In this document: positions 27,103-38,024 of the stretch, piece by piece
Numbering within the stretch: position 1 is the stretch's first letter
Layout of the letters: every line of letters begins with the position of its first letter
DNA from: Erysipelotrichaceae bacterium
GTDB lineage: Bacteria > Bacillota_I > Bacilli_A > Erysipelotrichales > Coprobacillaceae
Length of the DNA stretch: 64,000 nt
Direction: 5' to 3'
Assembly: GCA_021201315.1 (NCBI GenBank)
Contig: JAJQFG010000038.1
Coordinates: 35,217-99,216 of the forward strand
Made by a program: the position numbers and the translations under genes
The notes under the pieces: generated by a model
What the model was told of the DNA's origin: nothing
The model's input: only the letters and a program-made list of their open reading frames with translations
Databases searched by the model: none

Positions 27103-29234
27103 TGCAATTACTATATGCGAATGATGGTATCAATTATCGTACCATAAGTAAATCATCATCCTTAAACGACCAACAAGAAAAAGCACTATTAAATGCTTAT
27201 ATGAAATATGACTTCGCAAGCCATTGTGAATTATATGCTAATGATGAACCCGAAGCCTTACAATATGCTGTTAGTAACCTAAGTAACACTTTATCGCAAA
27301 ATTACTTAATTATTACTAAAACAGGTCATATGACCCACATGACAACACCATCTTATTATTTCCATGGTTTATTAGAAAATGTAGATGATGACTTCTTTAA
27401 AGAACAATTCTTTGAAATCTTTAATTATCAATTCTTAAATGACCAACAAATAACTCAATATTCTCATATTGATACCTATACTTTTAATCACGATAATACA
27501 CATCAAGTTATCTTAAATGATGATCAACTTATTGCTATATTAGCCTCATTTATGAAAAATGAAAAACTCAATCGTAAAACTAAAATCATTATTGAACATG
27601 GATATGATCATTATAATCAACTTTCAAGAGCAATATTAGCTTCTATATATCATTATCTTCCTTATGAACTAAGAAAAAGACATGGTTTTTTATCATACAG
27701 TAAAGATGGTCAAGGTGGTAATGGACGTGTATCTTTTGTATTATGTCCAAAAGAAGAATTAATGAATATCGATGATTCATATATATTATTAGATCATATC
27801 AATTTAAAACAATTAGATGTACCACAAAACTATTTAAATTATGCAACTTATCTTGTGAAAGAATTAGATGATAATAGTAGAAAACAACATTTTGATAAAT
27901 TATCAACTTTATCTGTTAATGGAAGATTAAAAATAGATGATTGTGTAACCTATTATGCAAATCTTTCTAAATGGGCTAATGGTAATCAAGAAAAGTTACT
28001 TCCTGAATGGATCAACTATGTAGATCAAAACAGCTTTAGAAAAGGACCATTATATGATTTAATGGTAGATATTATTCGTAGTAAAGTAACTCATGATTAT
28101 TACAATGATTATTTATTCCATACTTTAGATATGTATCATGAAAAGATAACATCTCTTAGTCTAAATGCTTCTAAAGTCATTCGTTTTGCGGATTGTATTG
28201 GCTTAACAATTGATGAAGATCAGTTCTTAAACTATTGTGATAAACAATTCAAAAAACGTATTCAAGGTATCGATACTCATCATGCCTCGTCAATGATCAA
28301 ACTACAAAAAATCTATCAACAAGAAATTAATCAACTTCAAAACATAGATATCGGATCATCCCAATTTAAAAATCTTATAAATCAACATATCTCATCTTTA
28401 TCTCATCAATTAGAAAAACTCAACCAACAAATAACGCAATATCAAGATGAAGAATTAGAAACCATAGGATTAGAATTTTCTAAACTTAATCATGCTTCAT
28501 TAAATGAATTTCAAAAAAAGGTTAAAAATATTAAAAATCATATTCTATTTAAAGAAAATTTAGATATCTTTTCTATGAATATAGAAGAATGGATGCATAG
28601 TTTAAATATCCAAGATGCTAGCGAAAATGAACTCACAGAAATTAACCAATTTTTAGATAATATCAAAAATGATATTAATGATGATGTGTATCAAACCTAT
28701 AAAGAATCTATTAATCATGAATTAGATATTATTAAAGAAGAAAAACAAAAGAAGACATTTATTATTTATAATAAAGAAGATGTTTTAAATCAATATTATT
28801 TATTATCTAAAGATATTGATCATCAATTCTTATTAATGAATGATACTATTATAGTAGAAATCAATCAAGAAACATTATCAATGAGAGTTAAAGATTTCAA
28901 AGATATTTTAGTATTCATATTATATCCTTGTCCTATTAACGATACAATCAAACAAATATTAAATATACTTTATTCTACTGACTTATTAACAGTAGAACAT
29001 TATCCTTATTTAATAGACGGACTTAATGATTATGAACTCAAAAAAGTCATTGATTATTACTTTAAAACAACGCCATTGATGATTTCACCTATCTATATGG
29101 CACGAATACTTATGCAAAAAGATTCAACACTGGCTAAAAAAATAGCGGATAGCTATAGCCATATCAAAGATGAAGATGTACAATTATTTGTAGAAAATAT
29201 AAAAAAGAAGAAACCATTTGGATTCTTTAAGTAG
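27099..29234 (+). CDS. GTPase-associated protein (GAP1-like N-terminal and middle domains)
   Basis: 711 residues, soluble. The opening pattern QLLYANDGINYRTISKSS, then L-N-D-Q-Q and PSYYFHGLL, resembles the GAP1 N-terminal domain found beside GTPases in predicted conflict and membrane systems; LPYELRKRHGFLSY at about 190 fits its middle domain. Residues about 420-580 are coiled-coil-like and the end is basic. Function is not established for the family; it is thought to act with the neighbouring GTPase. Domain naming is from memory and needs a profile search. Confidence 0.6.
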   Translation: MMQLLYANDGINYRTISKSSSLNDQQEKALLNAYMKYDFASHCELYANDEPEALQYAVSNLSNTLSQNYLIITKTGHMTHMTTPSYYFHGLLENVDDDFFKEQFFEIFNYQFLNDQQITQYSHIDTYTFNHDNTHQVILNDDQLIAILASFMKNEKLNRKTKIIIEHGYDHYNQLSRAILASIYHYLPYELRKRHGFLSYSKDGQGGNGRVSFVLCPKEELMNIDDSYILLDHINLKQLDVPQNYLNYATYLVKELDDNSRKQHFDKLSTLSVNGRLKIDDCVTYYANLSKWANGNQEKLLPEWINYVDQNSFRKGPLYDLMVDIIRSKVTHDYYNDYLFHTLDMYHEKITSLSLNASKVIRFADCIGLTIDEDQFLNYCDKQFKKRIQGIDTHHASSMIKLQKIYQQEINQLQNIDIGSSQFKNLINQHISSLSHQLEKLNQQITQYQDEELETIGLEFSKLNHASLNEFQKKVKNIKNHILFKENLDIFSMNIEEWMHSLNIQDASENELTEINQFLDNIKNDINDDVYQTYKESINHELDIIKEEKQKKTFIIYNKEDVLNQYYLLSKDIDHQFLLMNDTIIVEINQETLSMRVKDFKDILVFILYPCPINDTIKQILNILYSTDLLTVEHYPYLIDGLNDYELKKVIDYYFKTTPLMISPIYMARILMQKDSTLAKKIADSYSHIKDEDVQLFVENIKKKKPFGFFK

Positions 29235-29241
29235 GTGAAAT

Positions 29242-30345
29242 ATGGAATATTTTTATCAAGTATCTTTAAATAATTTAAAAGATTTAAAACATATAGAATG
29301 GTTTATCCAACATTATAAAGATTATCAATTTCAAAATGAATTATCCCAAAAATTATTTAAATCATTAGCTTATAAAATTCAAAGAAAAAATATATATTAT
29401 GCTGATATTATAAGAGAATATAACGCTTTATTAAGCTTATTTGAAAATAATCCCTATAACTATCAATATGATGTATTAAAAAGTAAGCAAGGATTATCAA
29501 GTCAAAAATTGAATGATTATTTTGTAGATATTAAAGATAATGAAAATAATCATTATCTAGTAGCTTATCAATATATATTAGATTATCCCCGTGATTTTAA
29601 TATAAATGATACAAAAGATATCTTTGAACAAAAACTGATTAAAGATAAAGCAGAAGTCATGGAAAGCTTTGATGCATTAGAAAACCAATATCGTCATTAT
29701 ATGACGAATGTTTCATCAGCTTTAACACAATATAAGGAATATCATTATGGTGAGGATTTACATGTTTATTTAAATGGATTTTATTGTTTATTGTATAATA
29801 TTGTATTAATGAAGATGATAAAGGATAGTCATTTGTTAAGTATTATAATCCATTTTTGGCAATATTTTTCAAATAGTGAATATAGTGGTTATATGATATT
29901 TCATGGACATTCTTATTTAGGGTTGATATTGATAATAGGAATTGCTTATTTTATTTGTTTAGATGTGATATATATTTATGGTATTTATTATAGTTGTTTT
30001 GTGTTGGGTAAGTATGATAAAGTTTACAATCATTATGCCAGTGTTGCGGAATTATATAAGATATTTAATCAGGATCGTTTGCATCTTTTAAATGAACCTT
30101 TGAAACAACAATTAGTGCTATTAAAACATCGCCAATCCATCTATGAACCACTTATTGAAAAAGTAAGTCATCGATTTGATTTTCATACAAAAAGATATAT
30201 GAAAAAAGATGGAAAGTGGCAAAAAGCAGATACTACTATAGATTTACAAGTACCGTTTCAAACTTATTATAAAAAACCAATGTCTAAACAATATATTAAA
30301 ATGATTGTATTACTGGTAATGATAGAAATTTTAACGATGTTATAG
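29242..30345 (+). CDS. membrane protein of the tubulin-like operon, unknown
   Basis: 367 residues. A soluble, Lys/Glu/Tyr-rich N-terminal half is followed by hydrophobic segments at about 170-192 and 222-258, a cytoplasmic-looking part, and a C-terminal hydrophobic tail (about 350-367). I recognise no family. Tight spacing on both sides marks it as part of the operon. Confidence 0.6.
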   Translation: MEYFYQVSLNNLKDLKHIEWFIQHYKDYQFQNELSQKLFKSLAYKIQRKNIYYADIIREYNALLSLFENNPYNYQYDVLKSKQGLSSQKLNDYFVDIKDNENNHYLVAYQYILDYPRDFNINDTKDIFEQKLIKDKAEVMESFDALENQYRHYMTNVSSALTQYKEYHYGEDLHVYLNGFYCLLYNIVLMKMIKDSHLLSIIIHFWQYFSNSEYSGYMIFHGHSYLGLILIIGIAYFICLDVIYIYGIYYSCFVLGKYDKVYNHYASVAELYKIFNQDRLHLLNEPLKQQLVLLKHRQSIYEPLIEKVSHRFDFHTKRYMKKDGKWQKADTTIDLQVPFQTYYKKPMSKQYIKMIVLLVMIEILTML

Positions 30346-30363
30346 AGGGAAGGAGGCTTTTAT

Positions 30364-32550
30364 ATGAAAAAAATAAGTATTGTTTGTATTTGTTTGATGA
30401 TGATGGCATTGATCATGTTACCACTTCAACAAGTAAATGCTTTAACTAATAAGGAATTGGATGTTGTATTGGTTTTAGATCAATCAGGATCAATGAAAAC
30501 TAATGATGAAAATAATTTAATGAAAGAAGCTGCCAAAACGTTTGTAACCATGATGCCCTCTAATAGTCGTATCAATGTTATTTCATTTAATTTAAGCAGG
30601 AGTACATGGCAAGATTATCTAACAACCCTTGATAGTGATACGACCATCGCATCGGCTACTTCATGGATTGATGCCATTGAGTATACAGGTGATACGGATG
30701 TGGGAAATGCTGTAGCGGATGCCATAGATATGTTTGATGATAGTGATGATACAGTGAAAGCTATTTTGGTATTTTCTGATGGACGTAATGATTTTGGTTA
30801 TGATAGAAATGCTGAAGTGGAAAGTGATGAGCGTTTAGATGATGCCTTGTCTGAGGCTAAAAACAATGATATTCAGATTTATTGTATTGGTTATGGTGAA
30901 GAAATGGCGAATACAAGTGATACACCTTATCAGAAATTAGATAGTATTGCGATAGCAGATAGTGATAATCGTATTACAACGAAGACTGATGCAAGTTCTA
31001 TTAGTGAATATTTTAATACTGTGATTGCTGAGTTATTGGGTTCTAATGTAGTAGATGTGGTTAATAATCAAATTGAAATCGCGGATAATGTTAAGGAAGC
31101 TAATATTAATATTACATGTGATGAAGATATTAGTACGATTGGTTTAGAATTATTAGATGATGAAGGTAATACAGTTACATTTGATGGTAGTAATGCAAAG
31201 TTATTTACATATACTTATAGTGCTGTTATTAAACTCTATGATCCAACTCCTGGTATCTATACCATTCAAACCAATAAGGATGTTGAAATATCTGCAACAT
31301 ATATACCTTATTATGATTTTACATTGGATGTATCGCTATTAAATGGTAGTAGTGAAGTTACAAGTGTAAATAGTGGTGAAACAGTTACAATCAATGTTAA
31401 AGTAAAACAAGAAGATACAACCATTACAGATTTTTCTTCATATAATGATGTTAAAGCTTATGCATTAATAACGGCTTTAGATAATGATGATTCTTCTACC
31501 ATTGATTTATCATTAAGTAATGGTTCATTTACAGGTAATTATACCTTTGATCATGAAGCTACTTATCAAATAGATGTCTATGTTAGTAGTGATTCCTTTG
31601 ACTTATCATCATCATCGACCATTCAAGCTAATGCTAAAGCTATATATATCAATGATAATATTATAGAAAAACAAGTATTAGATAAAACGTTTAAATCATC
31701 AGTTACTAAAACTGTAGATACAACAACACTTAATAGTGTCATTAGTGATGAAGATAATGTTGGCTATAAAATTGATAATGTTGAAAGTAGTGATAGTGAT
31801 AAGGTTGAAGTAAAATTAGTGGATGATGGGTTAGAATTAACTGGAAAAAGCTGGGGTTCAGCGCATGTAACAGTAACGTATAAAGATAATCATGGGAATA
31901 GTGTTGATTATACTTTTAGTGTAAAAGTGAGTGATAAGGCATTGGTTGCCTTATTTGCAGCGATTCCTATTCTTATTGGTTTGATAATTGTATTGATTGT
32001 ATTATTCATTATGAGTAAGTCTAAAATTATTAAAGGTAGTTTTACAGTAAATGAAATACAAATCGAAGATCATGGCCATACTACCATTATTGCAACAGAA
32101 AAAACATATCCAAGTAATGTATTTTTAAGACGTAAAAAAACATTAGGTACTGGTTTGAGTCAATATGCAAGAGATCTTTATAATATGACTTTTGATGAAG
32201 ATACACAAAATTTCTATGAATTGATGAATGAAGATTCAATGATTAAAGAAGCTTTAGATATGGTTAAATTTAAAGGTACATACTTAGGCTTAAAAGGATG
32301 TCAACTAGTTATTAAGAAAAACAATCATGTATCATATGGCAATCAATATAGCTTTAATAAATCATCAAAGCACAATTTATCATCTTATAGTCAATTTACG
32401 ATTTATGTACAGGATGATCAAGGTATGCATATGAGTGTTACATTAACTTATGCACCAAAGCCTAGAAGAAAGAAACAAGATGATTTTAATGAGGAATTTG
32501 ATTTTGAACAAACAACTTCAAATGATGATTTTGATGATTTTACATTTTAA
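30364..32550 (+). CDS. secreted/anchored vWA-domain protein
   Basis: 728 residues. Signal peptide 1-27; vWA domain about 34-230 with an intact MIDAS (DQSGSMKT, later threonine and FSDGRND); beta-rich region about 240-530; membrane helix about 525-552 (FAAIPILIGLIIVLIVLFI); cytoplasmic C-terminal domain about 555-728 with a beta-rich, FHA-like look. The vWA domain is outside the cell and the C-terminus inside, so it could couple surface binding to the tubulin-like or GTPase proteins. AAGGAGG precedes the ATG. Confidence 0.82.
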   Translation: MKKISIVCICLMMMALIMLPLQQVNALTNKELDVVLVLDQSGSMKTNDENNLMKEAAKTFVTMMPSNSRINVISFNLSRSTWQDYLTTLDSDTTIASATSWIDAIEYTGDTDVGNAVADAIDMFDDSDDTVKAILVFSDGRNDFGYDRNAEVESDERLDDALSEAKNNDIQIYCIGYGEEMANTSDTPYQKLDSIAIADSDNRITTKTDASSISEYFNTVIAELLGSNVVDVVNNQIEIADNVKEANINITCDEDISTIGLELLDDEGNTVTFDGSNAKLFTYTYSAVIKLYDPTPGIYTIQTNKDVEISATYIPYYDFTLDVSLLNGSSEVTSVNSGETVTINVKVKQEDTTITDFSSYNDVKAYALITALDNDDSSTIDLSLSNGSFTGNYTFDHEATYQIDVYVSSDSFDLSSSSTIQANAKAIYINDNIIEKQVLDKTFKSSVTKTVDTTTLNSVISDEDNVGYKIDNVESSDSDKVEVKLVDDGLELTGKSWGSAHVTVTYKDNHGNSVDYTFSVKVSDKALVALFAAIPILIGLIIVLIVLFIMSKSKIIKGSFTVNEIQIEDHGHTTIIATEKTYPSNVFLRRKKTLGTGLSQYARDLYNMTFDEDTQNFYELMNEDSMIKEALDMVKFKGTYLGLKGCQLVIKKNNHVSYGNQYSFNKSSKHNLSSYSQFTIYVQDDQGMHMSVTLTYAPKPRRKKQDDFNEEFDFEQTTSNDDFDDFTF

Positions 32551-32565
32551 TAGGAGGATAAAAGG

Positions 32566-35500
32566 ATGGCATTAAGTGAGTTAAAGAAACAAAAATTGAA
32601 AGAATTAGAGCTTAATAGAAGTGGAGTAGCGTTTGTTAGTGAAAAATCACATGTAAAGCCTTCACCTACGATTGTGATTAGTTCTGGTGGTTTAGGTGGC
32701 AGAACTGTGAATATGCTTAAGGGTAAATTTGAAAAGGAAATAGGAGATTGTAGAGAAGTATTTTTTAGAGTACTAGATACGGATAAAAATGATACGGATG
32801 GTATTTCTAAGATTAAAGCAGATGGTACTGCTAATAACAATGTTTATGCTCATATGGATCAAGGAGAGATTATTACTTTATATGATCCAATTATTAGAAA
32901 TCTTTTACAAGAAGAGTCTATACCTCCTTATATTAGAAGTTGGTTAGATACGGATTTGTTAGATGTGTTCTTACAAAATAATGGTGCTCAACAACAACGT
33001 CAAATTGGTAGAGCAATGCTTTGTAATGATATTATTTATAATCGTGTGAATGCACGTTTAACAACCATTATTAATGATGCCATTCAAATAGCGAATGGTA
33101 ATGGTACAGGAAATATTGATGTTATTATTATTGCAGGTATTTCTGGTGGTACAGGATCTGGTACAATTATTGATTTAACTTATATGGTTCATGATATTTT
33201 TAATGCAGTAGGCTTTGCGAATTATACAATAGCTGGTTATATTTATACACCTGATGCTCAATTCAATGAAGAAGGTATTAGAGGTAGTAATGATATTCAG
33301 TTGAATTTACAAAATAATGGTTATTCAGCTTTAAAAGAAATAGATTACTTTATGAATCTTGAAGAAACACAAAGTGTTTATAAATTACGTTTAGGTGTTA
33401 AAGAAATTACATGTAATAAGAATATATTCTCTACTTGTACATTAGTATCTGGTTATTCACAAAATGGTGGTATTAATAATTTGGATATAACTATGGGCAG
33501 ATTAACGGATCAATTAATGGATATGTTAACAGATATTTCATTTGTAGATAATACTGGTAATCCAGTTCAATTAGCCCAATCATTAATGAGTAATGAATCA
33601 GCTATCTTAAATGCCTGGTTTATTAATCATCCTAATAGAAATGAATTCCATCGCTACGCTTCTTATAAATATCAAGTCTTAGGTTATAATTCTATTAAAA
33701 TACCTAGAGAAGAAATATTAGCTTATTGTGTTAATAAAATCTATGAAAATGTATTAGATGAATTTACAAGCTTTAAAGCATTAAATAAACAAATGATGGA
33801 TAAAGTCTATAAAACTATAGGTTTAGATAATGTTAAAGCAGTCACTAATTATGGTATGAATGTTAATCCTAATAATACAATCAAACGTTATATATCATTA
33901 GATGATAATATTACGAAACCAATGCTTAAAAGAGACAAACTACATGGTTATAACTTAGCCGTTGATCTTGCGAAAATAGAATCCGATAAACTATCTACAG
34001 CGTATCGTGCCCAATTTGAAGATAAACTATTTAACAACCTAGTCGAACAAATTGATATTATCTTTGATAACTATGGCCCTTATATGGCTTTAAAAGCCAT
34101 AGAACATAAATCCAATGAACTTAATGTAGGCAATCCTGAAGAACCATTCTCTGGTATCTATGAACAACTCATTAACTTATCAAATTCATTTAAAAAACAA
34201 GCTACAAAAGATAGAAATACTTATGATAACGGTGGCCGTCAAAAGATCATTGCATTAGCTGATGAGGCGATTAAATTCCATTTACCTGGTGATACATCCA
34301 TGGATGATTATCGTGAAAGCTGTGTTAAATTAGCCATTATTACAGAAATTAATGCTAAATTGTATGATTTAATAGGAGAAGGACTACAAAATGTTGCTCA
34401 ACGTATCAATGAATATAATAATAATCTCTTTGGTGTTTATACGGATATTTTAAGTGAAATTCAACGTATCTTAAATAAAGATGGCCAATATTTTTCTATC
34501 TCTCATAAAGAAACAAATGATGATCAAACAACATTCTCTATTGATATCATTAAAAATGGTGAAGGACAAGCGAATAAACTTCAATCTTACTTAGATAACT
34601 TTGTTTCTCATGTTAGCGTAGATACATTAGCACGTAATTTTATCAAAGCCATGCGTGATAATAAAGAAAACTGGTTAGCTCAACGTAGTGAAGACAATTT
34701 TGATGTTGTCGGTGAAGTTAGAGCATTAATGGATGATTGTTTAATCAACAACAATATGCAATCAGATATTATTGAAAAATTTGTAGTAGTGGCTTATAGT
34801 CCTAACAACATTACTGTTGAAGAATTAGACACAATGTGGATTGATAATTCACCTAATGGTCCAAAAATGACAGCCATCAACAATGCCGCATTACAAATGT
34901 ATGCAATATTAGAACAAGGATCATCTACTATGGCGCAATCAGCAAGCATCGCCTTTGGTCAATTCAATTCTCAAATCTATATCAGTACCTTAAAAGACAC
35001 ACCACTATTATCAAAAGCTTTAGCTGATATGATTACCAACAATGGCCATACACCTGTATTTTCTAACGCTAAAAACAAATACATCTATACACAACGATTT
35101 GTCAATTTACCAATGTATATTTTAAAAGGTATGGCTGAGTTCAATGAACTCTATACAAATCATCCTATCTCTGGTAGACATATGGATGAAAACAACCAAA
35201 ACTGGGCTCGTTTCCCTAACCCATATACAATCGATAGTGTAGCCAAAGATATATCAAGCCGTAATGAAGCCTTTGAAACCATTAAAAAATATCCTGATTA
35301 TACACTATTAATGAGCTTAAAGGAAGAAATTGATGAAGGTATCGATGAACTTCATACAATTGAACTTACAACCAATCCAACAAACCATCGTGGGGAAATG
35401 ATTCTTTATGATATTGTTGAAGAACCTAATTTTGAAGTATTTGAAGCTACATTAGTTGATACACTAAGAAGAACACAAAATCTTGATCTTATAAGTTTAA

Positions 35501-36228
35501 TGGAAAAGAATGGATATATTATTAATCGTGTAAAAGTTAAAGTAGGTAATACAGATATTGATTTATCTATTAGAGATACTGATGCGATTACAAATCCTCA
35601 AGTAGCTATCAATTATCAATATTTACCAGTCAATGTTGCAGATATGTATAAATGGATTAGAAAATCCATTAATTATGTAGATATTATAGAGAAAAACAAT
35701 AAGAAGTTTAGAAAAATCTATGAAACTGTTAATCGCATCCAAGCAGAAAATACTCAAAGAAGACAATTTATTGATAATGTAGAAACATTTGCATTTTGCT
35801 TACGTGTTGGTTTTGTAAAAGAAAAAACACCAGGTAACCATAGTATTTGGAATTACATGGATGGTAAAGATCCAGTTACCGTTAATCTTACAACAGCTAA
35901 AGCATTTGATAAAAAATATTACTTATATCATGTTTTTAAACAATTTAATACTTTATCTTCTACTCGTTTAGAAAACTATAAGGGTAAAGCTATTAAAGAA
36001 ATAGAAAATGAAAATGAAGTAGATTATACAGATATCTTAAATCATATTCATGAAATATTAGATGAAGATCATTTAGGTAATAAGTTCAACTTTGATGATA
36101 TTAATGAAGAAGCTATGTTACAAGGTGTTTCACAAAAATATACAGTAACAGATTTATATATTGATAGTGTTAATCCAGCTCAAGATATCGAAAGATTCTA
36201 TTCATTATTACTCACAAGTATGGAATAA
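32566..36228 (+). CDS. tubulin/FtsZ-superfamily protein (Tubulin_2, FtsZl-2 type)
   Basis: 1,220 residues. Two nucleotide-binding signatures of the superfamily are visible: SSGGLGGRTVNML (near residue 42, the T1-like glycine loop) and AGISGGTGSGT (near 190, equivalent to the GGGTGTG tubulin signature). The GTPase part seems to fill about the first 400 residues; the remaining 800 are helical and have no family I can name. FtsZl-2 proteins were predicted from genome context to form filaments in a membrane-remodelling system together with vWA proteins and a distinct GTPase, which is exactly the set here. This is the probable core of the operon. Confidence 0.82.
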   Translation: MALSELKKQKLKELELNRSGVAFVSEKSHVKPSPTIVISSGGLGGRTVNMLKGKFEKEIGDCREVFFRVLDTDKNDTDGISKIKADGTANNNVYAHMDQGEIITLYDPIIRNLLQEESIPPYIRSWLDTDLLDVFLQNNGAQQQRQIGRAMLCNDIIYNRVNARLTTIINDAIQIANGNGTGNIDVIIIAGISGGTGSGTIIDLTYMVHDIFNAVGFANYTIAGYIYTPDAQFNEEGIRGSNDIQLNLQNNGYSALKEIDYFMNLEETQSVYKLRLGVKEITCNKNIFSTCTLVSGYSQNGGINNLDITMGRLTDQLMDMLTDISFVDNTGNPVQLAQSLMSNESAILNAWFINHPNRNEFHRYASYKYQVLGYNSIKIPREEILAYCVNKIYENVLDEFTSFKALNKQMMDKVYKTIGLDNVKAVTNYGMNVNPNNTIKRYISLDDNITKPMLKRDKLHGYNLAVDLAKIESDKLSTAYRAQFEDKLFNNLVEQIDIIFDNYGPYMALKAIEHKSNELNVGNPEEPFSGIYEQLINLSNSFKKQATKDRNTYDNGGRQKIIALADEAIKFHLPGDTSMDDYRESCVKLAIITEINAKLYDLIGEGLQNVAQRINEYNNNLFGVYTDILSEIQRILNKDGQYFSISHKETNDDQTTFSIDIIKNGEGQANKLQSYLDNFVSHVSVDTLARNFIKAMRDNKENWLAQRSEDNFDVVGEVRALMDDCLINNNMQSDIIEKFVVVAYSPNNITVEELDTMWIDNSPNGPKMTAINNAALQMYAILEQGSSTMAQSASIAFGQFNSQIYISTLKDTPLLSKALADMITNNGHTPVFSNAKNKYIYTQRFVNLPMYILKGMAEFNELYTNHPISGRHMDENNQNWARFPNPYTIDSVAKDISSRNEAFETIKKYPDYTLLMSLKEEIDEGIDELHTIELTTNPTNHRGEMILYDIVEEPNFEVFEATLVDTLRRTQNLDLISLMEKNGYIINRVKVKVGNTDIDLSIRDTDAITNPQVAINYQYLPVNVADMYKWIRKSINYVDIIEKNNKKFRKIYETVNRIQAENTQRRQFIDNVETFAFCLRVGFVKEKTPGNHSIWNYMDGKDPVTVNLTTAKAFDKKYYLYHVFKQFNTLSSTRLENYKGKAIKEIENENEVDYTDILNHIHEILDEDHLGNKFNFDDINEEAMLQGVSQKYTVTDLYIDSVNPAQDIERFYSLLLTSME

Positions 36229-36240
36229 GGGGATGATGAA

Positions 36241-38022
36241 ATGGATAATATAACCCACAAACTAGAAATCAAAAATCAAATAGATACCTTTTGTAATGAC
36301 ATATCTACTAAAAGTGTTTCTAGTTATATCAATGTACCCATTATACTTCTCTTTTATATAAGTGAAACAAGTCGAGATAAAGTTAATGCATCTTTACAAG
36401 ATGCACTAACTTCTTCTATCTCTATGACACCTGATGTCTATGAGAATGTTCTATCCGCTGATATGAATCATCAAAATATTGTTGAAATCTTTCAAAATGC
36501 GATTACTAAAACATATCAACAAGGTAAAAACTATGATGATATACGCATTGCTTTTATTACCATGATGGATGATCCATTCTTTAATAAAGAACATTTATCC
36601 ATTGTAAAAGAAATACAAGATGGCTTTAATGAAATTAAGAAATTTGGTATGGATATTAGTAAAGTAGCTTTTTATGGCTTGTTTGATCAAAAGAAAATAG
36701 AAGACTATGATTATCAATATGCTTTTCAATTTATTGAATCAGGCAAATCTTTATGGAGGAATATTTATCATATTGAAATACCATTTATGGATAATGTGAT
36801 GACGAAACAAGGGCAATTAATAGCATTAAATATGATTCGTGATACTTATACAATGAAACAAGATAATGATCAAGACTATTGTTGGGCTTCTTTAGATTTA
36901 CAATATCTTAAGATATCTGAATTCATTGTATGCAGGCTTTTAAGAGAAATCTATGGCAAACAAATCAATGACCAACAAACATTCTCCAATGAATGGAAAA
37001 ACCATATAAATGACATATTAGATAAATCATTTGATAAAATCATACAAATAGATCATCATAATAGTTATCATTATGTACCACTCAACTATCAACCAGCCCC
37101 ATCTTCAAAACAAGGATTTCATTTTAACTTCTTAGCCAATCATAAAGATGAAACCCCATATTATAGTAATATTCTAAAAAACAAAGAAACAATGAAGAAT
37201 CTTGTTTCAAGCTTATATCAGGATATATCCATCACCGATACTCAAAACAAAGAAATCGTTAAAAATATTATATGTAGTACGACATCCTTAGATCCTAATG
37301 TTCATCACATGGCTTCACAAATTATAGAAGTTCTACAAAAAAAATATGATGAAATAGAAGTAGAACTACAAAAAAATATCGATAACCCTATTTCAGATGC
37401 TCATATTAATGATATCAATGCATATCTAAAAAAAGAATTTCAATATTATTCTAATATCAACATCTTAATGAAACAAAAAGAAATAATTCATAATATGATA
37501 TTGCATCTTAATAGTCAAGATGATTTAAAACAAATCATCAATGAAATTATTGAAAAGAATGAACAATATACAAGAATACTAGATGAACTTACACTAAGTG
37601 AATATGGAGGAACTTTAGAAGAATTTGATATTAGTGATTTAGGTCATTTTCAAGTCAATCAATCTATTGATAAAATTATTCATCAATTAGAGCGTGAAAC
37701 AGTTTATCATATTATTAAAGATAATGAATCTTTAGTAGAACGTTTAGAAGACTTTCTTAATCATACACTATTACACAGGATACATTATCGTCACCAATTA
37801 GGTGAAATCAATCATGAATATTCTCATATTCATGATATTCATGCTTATTTATTATTAACATCTGCTTTAAGTCAAAATCAGGATATTAAAAATTTAACTA
37901 ATAAATATAATTTATTAACCGTAGATTATAATGATATTTATAAAGATAATTCTTTCTTTATTATATCATCACGTCTATATGATTCTCAAAGGTATATTAG
38001 TCGATATAAAAGAGGTGATTAA
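36241..38022 (+). CDS. large soluble protein of the tubulin-like operon, unknown
   Basis: 593 residues, no membrane segment. An N-terminal alpha/beta-looking part (about 25-235, with VPIILLFYI and IRIAFITMMDD strands) is followed by a helical, Gln/Asn/Lys-rich C-terminal half with coiled-coil character (about 370-520). I recognise no family. Position directly after the tubulin-like gene suggests a partner of that protein. Confidence 0.6.
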   Translation: MDNITHKLEIKNQIDTFCNDISTKSVSSYINVPIILLFYISETSRDKVNASLQDALTSSISMTPDVYENVLSADMNHQNIVEIFQNAITKTYQQGKNYDDIRIAFITMMDDPFFNKEHLSIVKEIQDGFNEIKKFGMDISKVAFYGLFDQKKIEDYDYQYAFQFIESGKSLWRNIYHIEIPFMDNVMTKQGQLIALNMIRDTYTMKQDNDQDYCWASLDLQYLKISEFIVCRLLREIYGKQINDQQTFSNEWKNHINDILDKSFDKIIQIDHHNSYHYVPLNYQPAPSSKQGFHFNFLANHKDETPYYSNILKNKETMKNLVSSLYQDISITDTQNKEIVKNIICSTTSLDPNVHHMASQIIEVLQKKYDEIEVELQKNIDNPISDAHINDINAYLKKEFQYYSNINILMKQKEIIHNMILHLNSQDDLKQIINEIIEKNEQYTRILDELTLSEYGGTLEEFDISDLGHFQVNQSIDKIIHQLERETVYHIIKDNESLVERLEDFLNHTLLHRIHYRHQLGEINHEYSHIHDIHAYLLLTSALSQNQDIKNLTNKYNLLTVDYNDIYKDNSFFIISSRLYDSQRYISRYKRGD

Positions 38023-38024
38023 CC